Origin: Intrasporangiaceae bacterium
GTDB lineage: Bacteria; Actinomycetota; Actinomycetes; Actinomycetales; Dermatophilaceae
Assembly: GCA_021324575.1 (NCBI GenBank)
Contig: JAJPIW010000074.1
Location: 1 to 64,000, forward strand
Length of the DNA stretch: 64,000 bases
Direction of reading: 5' to 3'
The position numbers and the translations under genes were made by a program. Under the pieces are notes generated by a model. That model had not been told where the DNA came from and did no database searches. It saw only the letters and a program-made list of their open reading frames with translations. Positions 33,678 to 43,452 of this stretch are shown here, one piece after another (positions within the stretch are counted from its first letter, which is position 1; each line of letters begins with the position of its first letter).

Positions 33678-34890
33678 GGACCGAGATCGTACGACCCACG
33701 TCGTCGAGCATCTCGCGCAGGCGGTCGTAGTCGGGGTGCCGCATCCGGACGTAGGCGTTGGCCATGTAGCCCGCCTCGACCGGCTGGGTGTGGTGGCCGA
33801 CCGGCGGGAAGTGGCCGTCGATCACCCATTCGCCATAGCGGGCCTGGATGTCCTCGATGCCCGTGTAGCCGGTGATCACCCCGTCGCGGTCCGGGCGCAG
33901 GGCGATGATGCCGGCCGAGTAGGGCCGGGTCATGGGCCGCTCCGGACGACCGTGCACGATGACGTGGGCCCACTCGCGGTACACGTCGACGTCGTTGGCC
34001 GCCGAGTACAGGTCCCAGCAGCCGACCCCCGGGGGGCGGCAGCCGATCTCGGAGAACTTCAGTCCCTTGGGCCCGTTGAACCACTCCATATGCGTCGCCG
34101 ACGTCCCGATGTCCAGGGCCTCGATGACCCGCTGCCCGAGCCCGGCGACCTCGGCGTAGAAGGGCGAGTCGGCCATCCGGTTGGTCGTGATGAACTGCGG
34201 GGAGACCCACCGGGTCCGCATCGCCTCCAGGACGTTGGGGTAGTAGTGCGTGGTCCAGTCGTGGACGACCCGGTTGTCCTGGGCGATCGTGTCGTAGAAG
34301 CCCTCGTGGCCCTCGACGAACTCCTCGACGGCGATCGAGGTGGCACCACTGTTCCAGAACAGGGTGATCGCCTGGGCCAGCTCGTGGTCGTCGTCGACCC
34401 GCATCGTGTCCTGGGCGCCGGCCCCGGCCCGCGGTTTGAGGATGAGCGGGTAGCCGATCTCCTTCGCGAACGCCCAGATCTGGTCGGCGCTGTCCGCGGC
34501 GGTCGACGCCGCGGTCGGCACACCGGCCGCGCGCAGCGCCTCCTTCATCGAGGGCTTGTCGCGGCACAGCCAGGTCGCGCGGACCGACGTGCCGGGTATG
34601 CCGGTCGCCTCCCGGACCTCGGCGGCTGGCATCGTGTGGGCCTCCACGGTCGCCTCGAGCCGGTCGACCCAGACCCGTGACTGGACGAACCGGACGGCGT
34701 CGATCATCTCGCCGACGTTGGTCACCGAGCCGACCTTGTAGTAGCCGGTCATCGCCGATCGCAGCTCGTCGTCCAGGGCCCACTCCTCGCCCTCGCCGAT
34801 GCCGATGACGTTTGCGCCCCCCGAGGCGAGGGCCAGGACGAACCGCCGCTGGTTTCCCGGGAACGTGGGCTCGACGAAGATGATGTTCAC
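33667..34890 (-). CDS. ATP-grasp carboxylate-amine ligase-like protein
   Basis: A 407-residue ATP-grasp protein. The N-terminal domain starts MNIIFVEPTFPGNQRRFVLA. The nucleotide-binding part shows YPLILKPRAGAGAQDT with the conserved lysine, and IAVEEFVEGHEGFYD. FSEIGCRPPGVGCWDLY supplies the metal-binding residues. These enzymes join a carboxylate to an amine through an acyl phosphate. It is the first gene of a minus-strand set with an S51-like peptidase, two esterases and an M20 dipeptidase. That mix suggests synthesis and turnover of a peptide-like small molecule. The product is not known. Confidence 0.85.
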   Translation of the reverse strand: MNIIFVEPTFPGNQRRFVLALASGGANVIGIGEGEEWALDDELRSAMTGYYKVGSVTNVGEMIDAVRFVQSRVWVDRLEATVEAHTMPAAEVREATGIPGTSVRATWLCRDKPSMKEALRAAGVPTAASTAADSADQIWAFAKEIGYPLILKPRAGAGAQDTMRVDDDHELAQAITLFWNSGATSIAVEEFVEGHEGFYDTIAQDNRVVHDWTTHYYPNVLEAMRTRWVSPQFITTNRMADSPFYAEVAGLGQRVIEALDIGTSATHMEWFNGPKGLKFSEIGCRPPGVGCWDLYSAANDVDVYREWAHVIVHGRPERPMTRPYSAGIIALRPDRDGVITGYTGIEDIQARYGEWVIDGHFPPVGHHTQPVEAGYMANAYVRMRHPDYDRLREMLDDVGRTISVHAG

Positions 34891-34911
34891 GGGTCTGACC
34901 CTAGTGCGCGG

Positions 34912-35008
34912 CCCCTCCGGTTTATCGGGTCACCCGATAAACCAGAGGGGTACAGAGCTGCCAACTCTGTACCCGTCGACCTTGTCGGGTGAAGCCGACA
35001 AGGTCGGC
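34912..35008. repeat. Three contiguous hairpins
   Basis: Three inverted repeats lie end to end in 97 bases. The first has 19-base arms with one mismatch (34912-34950, core GGTTTATCGGGT). The second has perfect 10-base arms GGGTACAGAG (34948-34957, 34965-34974) and shares three bases with the first. The third has perfect 12-base arms CGACCTTGTCGG (34977-34988, 34995-35006). The loops differ, as do the arm sequences. The block lies between the end of the ribbon-helix-helix gene and the start of the ATP-grasp gene, both on the minus strand, so it can terminate the upstream message. Confidence 0.9.
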
Positions 35009-35016
35009 GCCACCGC

Positions 35017-35214
35017 TCAGTCCTGGCCAGGCGGGCGGCCGCGACGAGGGAGCGGCCCCGCAGCCCGCGGCATACGACCCGCGTCCGTCAGCGCCCGGCG
35101 CAGCAGCATCTCGACCTGGGCGTTGACGCTACGCAGCTCGTCGTCGGCCCACCGGACGAGCGCATCGTGGACGGCGGGGTCGATCCGCAGGAGGACGTGC
35201 TTGCGCTCGCTCAC
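35017..35214 (-). CDS. Small ribbon-helix-helix-type protein
   Basis: A 65-residue protein beginning [20 protein letters not shown], followed by [20 protein letters not shown], which looks like an Arc/ribbon-helix-helix DNA-binding unit. The C-terminus is basic. Its GTG overlaps the stop of the truncated SPFH gene by four bases. In many actinobacteria a small protein of this kind directly follows an SPFH gene. No partner toxin gene is visible, so a toxin-antitoxin role is not supported. Confidence 0.75.
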   Translation of the reverse strand: MSERKHVLLRIDPAVHDALVRWADDELRSVNAQVEMLLRRALTDAGRMPRAAGPLPRRGRPPGQD

Positions 35215-35924
35215 CAGTACCTCACGAGTACAGGGAGCCCGCGTTCACGATGGGTGTCCTGGGCGTAGGCCAGGTGCGAGATCCGCACCTCGACGACCTC
35301 GACGCCGGCCACGGTCACCCGCTCGGCGACCTCGCGGGCCAGCTCATCGGAGACCAGGTCGGTCGCCCCGCGCAACGACACGCTCTCGCCGTCGGCCTCG
35401 TCGTAGGGGTGGCTCGTCGCCACGTGTCGCAGCGCCGACTCGGACTGGACGGTGACGAAGTCGCGATAGCTGTCCACGGCATACGTCGAACGCGCCGTGT
35501 CGACGACCTGCCAGACGACGATGGCCGCGATGTCGACCGGGTTGCCGTCGGCGTCGTTGACCTTCAGGTGGTTCGTCTCGAAGTTCCGGACCCGGAGGCT
35601 GACCCCGCGGCGGACGGTGAGCGGCAGGACGCACCAGAACCCGGGCCGCCGGACCGTGCCCACATAGCTGCCGAAGAACTGGATGACCGAGGTCTGCACC
35701 GGCGCGACGACGACGAGCAAGGTCGCGACGAGGACGGCAACCACGATGGGCACCCAGAGCCACCCATGGTGGCCGGCGACGAGCACCTTGACGGCCCACC
35801 CGCAGGCGAAGAGGACGATGACCCCGAGCCAGCCGCTCACGGCCAGGGCAGGCCGCTCCGAGATGTCGACACGGGTACTGCGGAGGCCCACGCGGCCGGG
35901 GCCACTGGAACCGTCGATGGACAT
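35211..35924 (-). pseudogene. SPFH/band-7 protein with internal deletion and frameshifted tail
   Basis: A 237-residue open frame with two membrane helices (about 30-75) and most of an SPFH domain (VQTSVIQFFGSYVGTVRRPG to VEVVEVRISHLAYAQ). The family normally goes on for about 80-100 more residues and ends in a VNxGSLY-type tail. Here the frame jumps from HLAYAQ straight to a short unrelated end, while the plus-one frame just before the stop still encodes [10 protein letters not shown] followed by TGA. This is the mark of an internal deletion that joined the domain to its own tail out of frame. The shortened protein may still be made, but it lacks the helical region. ATG at 35924 is preceded by AGAGGAG. 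Confidence 0.72.
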
Positions 35925-35949
35925 GGTGTACTCCTCTGCCGGGTTAATC

Positions 35950-35968
35950 TGATATCAATCAGATATCA
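35950..35968. promoter_or_regulatory. Operator-like inverted repeat upstream of the SPFH gene
   Basis: TGATATCAATCAGATATCA is an inverted repeat with seven-base arms TGATATC/GATATCA and a five-base spacer, in a markedly AT-rich patch 26 bases before the SPFH start. The position suits a repressor site overlapping the minus-strand promoter. The binding protein is unknown; the downstream ribbon-helix-helix protein is one candidate. Confidence 0.5.
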
Positions 35969-36116
35969 CTTAATGAGCGTGGGCACCACCCCCACAACCG
36001 GGGCATGCGTTCAGCGGGCGCCATCGACCCGCTGATCCGGGTCGAGCGGATCTACCGGTCCTGCACAAAGCTCCGGTCGGGCCGCCACCAGGACCGCGAA
36101 GAGCCTTCGGCCCCGC

Positions 36117-36791
36117 TCAGGCCGGGTGCGGCGCCGCGTCCGGCCGGTAGGACGGGCTCGGGACCCGGCGCTCCCCGGTCGGCTGCACGACGAACCAGCC
36201 GACGTCCCAGCCGCCCAGCGCGAGCCGCCGCTCGGTCAGCTCGTCGCGCCGCAGGACGCCGACCCGGCCGCTCGCGGGCTCGTAGACGTCGAGCACCCGG
36301 TCGCCGTCACCGGGCAGGACGAGCACCACGTGCCGCGGCAGCTTGGCGTCGCCGACATAGAGCAGCCCCGGCTCCCCCTCGGCCACGACGTCGACCAGCC
36401 GGTCGTAGGTCGCCGCGAGCCCCTCCGCGGATTCGGCACGGACGAGCTGCACGGCATACCGCGTCCCTCGTCTCGCCGCACCGAACTCCAGCTCGTGCTT
36501 GGCCCCCCACGGCGGGGTGCCGAGCGCGTGCGGCCACGGCAGCTGGGGACGGCGGTAGGCGCCCAGGAGAGCGTTGGTGCGGCTCATGACAACCCGCTCG
36601 TATGCCGCGAACCTCGCCTCGGTCGTGTCTCCGCCGGGCGTGCCGGGCAGCGCCGGCGAGCCGGTGTGGACCCACTGCGCGAAGAGCGGGTCGACGAGCA
36701 TCCGGGCCACGGTCAGGCAGGCCGACCCGCAGGTGACCGGTGACTGTTGCACCGGGCCGACATCGCCAACGTTGAGCCGGAAGGTCGCCAC
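36117..36791 (-). CDS. C39-like cysteine-protease-fold protein
   Basis: A 224-residue protein with a papain-like arrangement. GPVQQSPVTCGSACLTVAR gives the Gln and nucleophile Cys, LPRHVVLVLPG gives the His, and VLDVYEPASGRV gives the Asp, in C39-like order. No signal peptide or membrane segment is seen, so it is probably cytoplasmic. The start is uncertain; GTG 36791 is closest to conserved sequence. It follows the 1029-residue transferase gene on the same strand by about 60 bases. Substrate unknown. Confidence 0.6.
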   Translation of the reverse strand: MATFRLNVGDVGPVQQSPVTCGSACLTVARMLVDPLFAQWVHTGSPALPGTPGGDTTEARFAAYERVVMSRTNALLGAYRRPQLPWPHALGTPPWGAKHELEFGAARRGTRYAVQLVRAESAEGLAATYDRLVDVVAEGEPGLLYVGDAKLPRHVVLVLPGDGDRVLDVYEPASGRVGVLRRDELTERRLALGGWDVGWFVVQPTGERRVPSPSYRPDAAPHPA

Positions 36792-36849
36792 CGCCCTATC
36801 GTTGCCGAGCCGTTGTGAAACTGCCACCCCAGCCCACCGCAGCTGTCGG

Positions 36850-39800
36850 CTACCGCCGCAGGTCGCGTTGGTCCCGGATGGTTCGAGCAATGGCGAGGGC
36901 ACGTCGCTTGATCCTGAACCGCTTGTTGATGGTGAGCGCAGCGCGGTACAGCGGCGTCGAGCGCTCCGCGGAGATCTCCGGGTTGCGGGTCTTGGGGAAC
37001 TGCCCGAGCCGAAGATGCCGTAGCACGTCCTTCGCGGTGTAGCCGGGAGCGAACTCGATCTCCTTGGAGCCGAGCTCGACGGCGTCCCGCAGAGGACCCA
37101 GCACCTCGACGAACTGGGGCTCTTTGCGGTTCTCCTTGTAGTGGATGAAGGAGAACCGGTGCAGCGCCCGACCGACTCCGTCCCGGTCCACGAAGTCGGT
37201 CGTCGCGAACCGTTCGGCGAACTCAAGCAGCACGTTCTCCAGTGCCCGCTGCAGCAGGACGTCGTGCTTTCGCGGTTCGATGATCTGGACGACCTCATCG
37301 CCCTGACGCTCGTAGCCGAGCACCGTCCCGTATGGGAGGTTGGCAAAGACCGCCTCCATGGCCAGTAGCGACTGCCTGCTCGCCGTGTAGTTGTGCCGAA
37401 TCGACTCGCCCTCGGTCTGGTAGATGCTCCGGGCGTAGTAGAACGGGGTGGCCAAGGGACGACCAGCGAGCGTGCCGAGGATGCGTACGAGGCAGTCCTG
37501 CGTGTAGCCACGACCCCAGTACTCGACCACCGCGAAGGGCTCGTCGAGGTTCATGTGTGCGCCCAGGTAGGCCCCGACCAGTTCGCGTTCAGCCCTGGCG
37601 ACGGCCAGGAGGTGGTCGTTGAAGTCCTTGGAACCGCCCATCACCTCGACGACCTCGGCGACCTGCTTCTTGGTCAACGACCGCTGGGTGGCGAAGGCGG
37701 CATACTCGGGGAACATCGTCGTGAAGTCGGCGACGCTGAGCCGAGCGGCCTTGAGCAGGGCGGGCCCGGAGTGGGTGTTCGCAAGGCTGCCGTACTCGCC
37801 GAACGTGTCGGCGTCCACGGTTTCGACCTGCGAAGCGACCCGCCAGGCCTCTCGCGACCCGTAGATGTACCGCGTCTTCAAGGGGTAGTCGTGCGCCGCG
37901 ATGAGCGCGTCCGCCACGAGCTTGAGGTGGTGGCCGTCGCGTGAGACGAAGTAGAGCGTCTGGTAGCCGCGAGCAAGACTGTCGCGGAGGACCCAGTCGA
38001 TGTACGGGATCAGGTTGAGCGCGACGAACTCCAGGGCGAACTGGTCGCGCAACCCGAAGGGCCGGCTCCTTAGCAGGTCACGCACGATGCCGGCGACGAG
38101 GAACCCGTCGTAGGTCGGGACCGATACGGTGAGGCTTGTCTCGAACGGCCCGTCCAGGGCGGTCTTGGGGATGAGCTCGCTGCGGATGCCCAGCTCGGCC
38201 GGCCGCTTCTCGTCGGCGTTGGGACTGTCCCCGACGTGCACCCAGTCGGCGAAGTCGTAGCCCACCTCGCGATAGGCCTCGATGAAGAGCTTGCGCGTCG
38301 TCTTCTGGTAGCCGCTCTCGTTGGACAGGAACAGCGGCAGCTCGGCGAGCATCGGGTCGGCGATGCGCAGCAGCTCGGTGACCACCTCGAGGTCGAGGTA
38401 CATATCACTGAGCAGGATCACCTTCTCGCCGGCCCCGACCAGCTGGCGGACCCGCTGGATCATCGCCGCATCGGGAATGCAGCTGCGCAGCTCGCCCTCG
38501 ATCTCCCACTGTTCGAGCAGCGCGCGCTGCTCATCGGTGAGCTCGTACAGGGACTGGATGCGGTCGAAAATGTCCGAGAAGTGGATCTCCAGCAGACCGG
38601 TCTGAAGGTTCCCTGGGGTCCTGCGCCTGGTGTCCCGGACCGCGCCCTCGGCCTGCATACGCAGCTCGGGGTAGTTGTCCACCAGGAACAACGGGAAGCC
38701 ACCGGCCTGCCGCGCTCTGGTCTGGACGTAGTAGAACACCGACACCGGCACGACACCGCGGCGGTGGATGAGGGTGTCGAAGACGTCGAAGCTGTACAGC
38801 GTCGGAAGCTGCAGCTCGCGCGGTCGGAACTCCAACGCACGGTCGACCAGAACTTCAAAGGTCTCCGGCGTGGAGTAGGCCCAGAAGACGTCGTTGATGC
38901 GGGCCAGCTCATCCGAGTCCACGGTGCAGTCCTCAGACAGCAGAGCAAGAAGCTCCTCGAAGGTCTCCGCCTTCGGTCCGCACGAGAGAGCGTCGTAGTC
39001 CAGTGCCGTCGCCACCGTGGAGTCCCCCTCCTCGAGGTCGAACACGTAGCGGATGACCTGGGTCACGCCGGCGGCGAGCATGTCGTAGAGGATCGAGGAG
39101 TAGTCGACGATAGCCAGGTCGATCGAGGGGAAGATCTCGTAGATATCGTCCCGGCTGTCCCAGAAGTACAGCCACGGCGAGCTCCCGTAGAGCTCCTTGA
39201 GCCGGAGGAACTCGGCGTCCTTCTCCAGCAGCGGGTGCATCTTCAGGATGAGCATCGTGTTCTGGGCTTCGAGGGTCTGGATCAGCTCCTCGGGATGCGG
39301 GAACGCCTCACGCAGCAGGCCCAGCTTTCGGGTCTCGCGCCTGGTGGGACACCAGACGGCGATCCGGGCATCGGATGGGGCGCCGCTGCGCGCCCGGATG
39401 TCGTGGTCGAAGGTGCGGACCTCGCCGAAGCGCTTCTGATAGAGGTTCTGTGGGTACCCCCCACGGATGATGACCTCGTCATCGAGTCCGATCTGCTCAC
39501 GGAAGTGCTGCTCCATGAGCGGAGAGGTGACCAGGAAGAGCTGGGTGTTGCGGTAGATCTCGTTGAACTGGATGTACTTGCGCGCTACCGGTTCGGACAG
39601 ATTTCCGGGGCGGAGCATCCGCTCGATGTGCTTGACACCCACCCCGTGCCACAGGTTGAGCAGCACCGCACCGCGAAGCTGCTCAGGGAAGTGCTCCTTG
39701 ACCTGGTTGACGACGTTGACGCCGGCCTTGGACATCAGCTCGCGGCCTCGGATCGAGTCGAACCGGTAGGCCGAGTAGCCAAGAGCGCGCACCGCGTCGA

Positions 39801-39939
39801 TGGTCTTCTGCGAGTGGGCCAGCCAGTGGGCCTCGATCTCGGGCCTCTGATTGACGACGTAGAGGAACAGCCACTTCGGGTTCCCCGAGAACGCGTCACC
39901 GCTGTTGAAGACCCAGATCTTCTGGTCCCGCGCTGTCAT
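36850..39939 (-). CDS. CDP-glycerol glycerophosphotransferase / HAD-domain protein
   Basis: A 1029-residue multidomain protein. Residues about 1-375 are a TagB/TagF-like glycerophosphotransferase domain (LLNLWHGVGVKHIERM, IAVWCPTRRETRKLG, ILKMHPLLEKD, DLAIVDYSSILYDML). Residues about 383-615 are a HAD hydrolase domain (YSFDVFDTLIHRR, VILLSDMYLDLEV, WVHVGDSPNADEKRP). The remaining 400 residues are uncharacterised (YFVSRDGHHLKL, VVEYWGRGYTQDCL) and match the COG5610 type. It probably modifies a teichoic-acid-like or surface glycan polymer from the cytoplasmic side. ATG 39939 follows GGAGGG. The longer frame begins within the intergenic region. Confidence 0.85.
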   Translation of the reverse strand: MTARDQKIWVFNSGDAFSGNPKWLFLYVVNQRPEIEAHWLAHSQKTIDAVRALGYSAYRFDSIRGRELMSKAGVNVVNQVKEHFPEQLRGAVLLNLWHGVGVKHIERMLRPGNLSEPVARKYIQFNEIYRNTQLFLVTSPLMEQHFREQIGLDDEVIIRGGYPQNLYQKRFGEVRTFDHDIRARSGAPSDARIAVWCPTRRETRKLGLLREAFPHPEELIQTLEAQNTMLILKMHPLLEKDAEFLRLKELYGSSPWLYFWDSRDDIYEIFPSIDLAIVDYSSILYDMLAAGVTQVIRYVFDLEEGDSTVATALDYDALSCGPKAETFEELLALLSEDCTVDSDELARINDVFWAYSTPETFEVLVDRALEFRPRELQLPTLYSFDVFDTLIHRRGVVPVSVFYYVQTRARQAGGFPLFLVDNYPELRMQAEGAVRDTRRRTPGNLQTGLLEIHFSDIFDRIQSLYELTDEQRALLEQWEIEGELRSCIPDAAMIQRVRQLVGAGEKVILLSDMYLDLEVVTELLRIADPMLAELPLFLSNESGYQKTTRKLFIEAYREVGYDFADWVHVGDSPNADEKRPAELGIRSELIPKTALDGPFETSLTVSVPTYDGFLVAGIVRDLLRSRPFGLRDQFALEFVALNLIPYIDWVLRDSLARGYQTLYFVSRDGHHLKLVADALIAAHDYPLKTRYIYGSREAWRVASQVETVDADTFGEYGSLANTHSGPALLKAARLSVADFTTMFPEYAAFATQRSLTKKQVAEVVEVMGGSKDFNDHLLAVARAERELVGAYLGAHMNLDEPFAVVEYWGRGYTQDCLVRILGTLAGRPLATPFYYARSIYQTEGESIRHNYTASRQSLLAMEAVFANLPYGTVLGYERQGDEVVQIIEPRKHDVLLQRALENVLLEFAERFATTDFVDRDGVGRALHRFSFIHYKENRKEPQFVEVLGPLRDAVELGSKEIEFAPGYTAKDVLRHLRLGQFPKTRNPEISAERSTPLYRAALTINKRFRIKRRALAIARTIRDQRDLRR

Positions 39940-40072
39940 CAACCCTCCACTTTCAGTTGCGCCTGGACGTCGTGTGCACTCGCGCCGACGCCCGCCACGT
40001 CGAGCGGGCACGTGGCGGCAGTCGGGTGGGCAACGCTACCCCAGACGGCACTCAGTTCTGGCCCGGTGCGGG

Positions 40073-41356
<1,284 letters not shown>

Positions 41357-41389
41357 AGCTGCTCCTCCATCACCGATCGTCCACCACAC

Positions 41390-41863
41390 GCGGCCAGGGG
41401 TTGCCGGGTGCTGCCGTGACGCCGACGCTACCTGCCCACGTCATCACAGACACCCATTGAAACCCCGGTGTCGGGGGCGCGTCGCGTTTGTCCGCTGAGG
41501 GCGGACAGCGGTCCCGTATGCGGTTCAGCTCGCCGTTGGGTGCCCAGGGGCTCGCCACCGATGCGCCCTCGAGCGAGGCCTCGCGACGGTGTGCCGACCG
41601 GCTGGCATGGACCGGCTGGCGCACTCGCTTCCGCACGGGAGTGGCTGCCGGCCCCGCACTGGCCGGGCCTGCGGTCGACTGGCCACCGGAGACTCCGCTG
41701 GCCAGTCGACCCAGGTGACGACCAGTCGGGGGCATCAGCTGCCTCAGACGCGGCAGCGGCAGCCGCTGGCAGGACCGGACGGCTTACCGAACTGGCTACC
41801 GGACCGGAGTGGCTGCTCCCACAACCACGACGGTTCGGTAACCGGTGCAGTCGCCCAGCCCGA
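41390..41863. other. Non-coding, palindrome-rich stretch between clpX and the CSC-motif gene
   Basis: No frame here looks like a gene. The clpX promoter must lie at its left end. It contains several inverted repeats: TGTCCGC/GCGGACA near 41490, a near-perfect 39-base palindrome at 41673-41711, and TTACCGAAC paired with GTTCGGTAA (41784-41792, 41833-41841) around an inner GGAG/CTCC stem. There is also a direct repeat of GACCGGCTGGC near 41600. The right end follows the CSC-motif gene and may terminate it. Confidence 0.6.
41673..41711. repeat. Near-perfect 39-base palindrome
   Basis: Arms of 19 bases (41673-41691 and 41693-41711) pair with one mismatch and almost no loop. The outer arm is GGTCGACTGGCCA. 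With so short a loop it could extrude as a cruciform or bind a dimeric protein; as RNA it would form a stiff hairpin antisense or sense to the end of the CSC-motif transcript. No gene covers it. Confidence 0.85.
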
Positions 41864-42277
41864 TCAGCCTGAGCCGCGACCGCCCCCCGTGGCTCGGCCG
41901 CCCCGGCCAAGGGTCCAGATCGCCAGCAGGCCGGTCACCAGTGCCAGCCCGATGACCCAGCCGCGGCCGGACTGAGCGGGCGCCGAAGCCTCCGGTCCGA
42001 GCCCACGCTGCCCGCCGGATGTCGGGCTCGCGGTTGCTGCGTCGGTCGTCGCGGTCGTTTCGGTCGGGCCGTGCTGATCGGAGACCTGGCCGACGAAGAC
42101 GGCGTCCGCGGCCGCCACCCGCTCCGCCGTGGAGCCGACCGCGCACGAGCACGCCCAGGACGGCGCGGCGCCGGCGCTCACGAGCCCGCCGAGTGCCAGC
42201 AAGAGCACCAAGCCAAGACGCACGTATGCCGCCCGCCCAGCTGAGCGGACGGCATACGTCGTCGTTGTCGAGGTCAC
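41864..42277 (-). CDS. Short exported protein with a CSC motif and C-terminal helix
   Basis: A 137-residue protein. Residues about 18-42 form a signal-like helix ending at SWA, followed by CSCAVGSTAERVAAADAVF and VGQVS. This opening resembles tissue-inhibitor/netrin-like actinobacterial surface proteins, where the Cys-x-Cys follows the cleavage site. The family's middle domain (around 100 residues) is missing; a Thr/Ser-rich stretch leads directly to a C-terminal membrane helix (about 108-124). The GTG start overlaps the AlgJ-like stop by four bases. Its first 30 codons contain a GTATGCC hairpin and are duplicated in degraded form at 44970-45065. Confidence 0.55.
   Translation of the reverse strand: MTSTTTTYAVRSAGRAAYVRLGLVLLLALGGLVSAGAAPSWACSCAVGSTAERVAAADAVFVGQVSDQHGPTETTATTDAATASPTSGGQRGLGPEASAPAQSGRGWVIGLALVTGLLAIWTLGRGGRATGGGRGSG
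42170..42265 (-). repeat. Diverged direct repeat, copy 1 (5' end of the CSC-motif gene)
   Basis: This stretch and 44970-45065 match base for base at a constant offset of 2800, with roughly four in five bases identical by eye. Shared blocks include GCCAGCAAGAGCAC, GTATGCCGCCCGCCC and GCGGACGGCATACG. Copy 1 is the start of an intact gene. The two copies flank the MBOAT/AlgJ-like pair. Confidence 0.85.
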
Positions 42278-43443
42278 GGGGAACCCGCCGCGAGCGACAC
42301 GCCTAGCGCCTTGGCGGTCGCACGCTGGAACTTAGGGTCGACGAACATCGTCTTGGTTCCTACCCACCTCTCGACGACCTCGATGACGACCGTGTCGGAG
42401 GCCTTGATCTGGGCAACGGTGTCGGCCTGTGAGAAGTGGTGTGTCCAGTAGAAGCTCCCGTCGGCGAACAATGGCCTCAGCGCGTCCAGGCCGTAGTAGG
42501 TGAACGAGTCACCCAGGAGCAGGGTGCGTCCGGGCAGGGCGTTGGTGGGGCCGCTGACCGTCCAGTGCTGCGGGCCGTAGTACTCCCCACCGCCGTCAAA
42601 AGTCTTGTCGAAGGCGTCGAGATGGACCGTCCCGCCCACCGAGACCTCACGCGAGGGAGCTCGCTCGGGGCTGGTCAGGCCGTTGAGCGCAAAGAGGTCA
42701 CCATGTCGGGTCGCCGTCGCAGCGGTGGCCCGGAATGAGGAGGCCTGTTGCGGGGCCAGCATCGAGTACAGCTGTTGTCCGTAGATGGAGGCACCTACCG
42801 TGCTCCAGTGGGTGTCCGTGCGCCAGTACGGTTGCAGGCCCTTGGCCTGGGCCTGTTGAAGTGGCGCCAGGATATCCAGATGGAGGGGACTGGTCATGCT
42901 CTTGATGACCCGCTGCTCGCCCGCTATGGCCGAGCGTCCGCACCCACCCGTCGGTACACGGCCTGGCAACTGGTCCGTGGCCACCGAGGACTTGTCTGGA
43001 GCGACCGTGAAGACGACCCGCCGACCTGAGTCGTGGATGATCTGAGCCAGATCCAGAATCCTGGCCAGGTAGGACGGGTAACGAGTCTTGAACTGGCAGG
43101 CGTGATCCCAGTCGTCGGCGAGGAACAGGTATCCGTCATCGCCACGGACGACCTTGTCCGTGGTTAGCTCGCGGAGCCCGTGGTAGGCGATCCAGCTGTT
43201 CGCGTGCACGGCCTGGGCCCGGCCCGGCAGCTGGTCCGTGGCCCACGCGGACACGTTGTCGAGGGCGGCCCAGCCCGTCGAGAAGTCGGGCCGCGGTGCG
43301 GGCGGCCGGTTCTCGATGGCCTGCGGCCTGACTCCGAGTAGGTGTGCAACAGCCGGGCAGAACACGAAGCCGAAAGCGACGAGCGCCGCAAGGACCGTGC
43401 GCACGCGCCGAGCAGCTCCGGGGTGCTTGGGTTGTTCGACCAT
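42274..43443 (-). CDS. AlgJ/AlgX-like SGNH-fold O-acetylation protein
   Basis: A 389-residue protein with an N-terminal membrane anchor (about 15-36) and an exported SGNH-type domain. TDTHWSTVGASIYGQQL and LLLGDSFTYYGLDAL give the DTHW and GDSF signatures of AlgJ/AlgX-type proteins that take part in O-acetylation of extracellular polysaccharides. VVRGDDGYLFLADDW is also typical. ATG 43443 lies 9 bases after the MBOAT gene, its natural membrane partner. Codon use is less GC-biased than in the flanking clp genes. Confidence 0.85.
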   Translation of the reverse strand: MVEQPKHPGAARRVRTVLAALVAFGFVFCPAVAHLLGVRPQAIENRPPAPRPDFSTGWAALDNVSAWATDQLPGRAQAVHANSWIAYHGLRELTTDKVVRGDDGYLFLADDWDHACQFKTRYPSYLARILDLAQIIHDSGRRVVFTVAPDKSSVATDQLPGRVPTGGCGRSAIAGEQRVIKSMTSPLHLDILAPLQQAQAKGLQPYWRTDTHWSTVGASIYGQQLYSMLAPQQASSFRATAATATRHGDLFALNGLTSPERAPSREVSVGGTVHLDAFDKTFDGGGEYYGPQHWTVSGPTNALPGRTLLLGDSFTYYGLDALRPLFADGSFYWTHHFSQADTVAQIKASDTVVIEVVERWVGTKTMFVDPKFQRATAKALGVSLAAGSP

Positions 43444-43452
43444 TTCGAGCCC

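Noticed and set aside
34912-35008. Possible CRISPR array
   Set aside because: The three hairpins have different arm sequences and no equal repeats or spacers, and no cas genes are present in the window.
35017-35214. Toxin-antitoxin pair at the small ribbon-helix-helix gene
   Set aside because: The partner upstream is an SPFH protein, and no toxin-like gene is next to it.
41428-41910. Minus-strand and plus-strand frames in the clpX upstream region
   Set aside because: They have no homology that I recognise, no ribosome-binding site and low-complexity composition, and they are crossed by palindromes.
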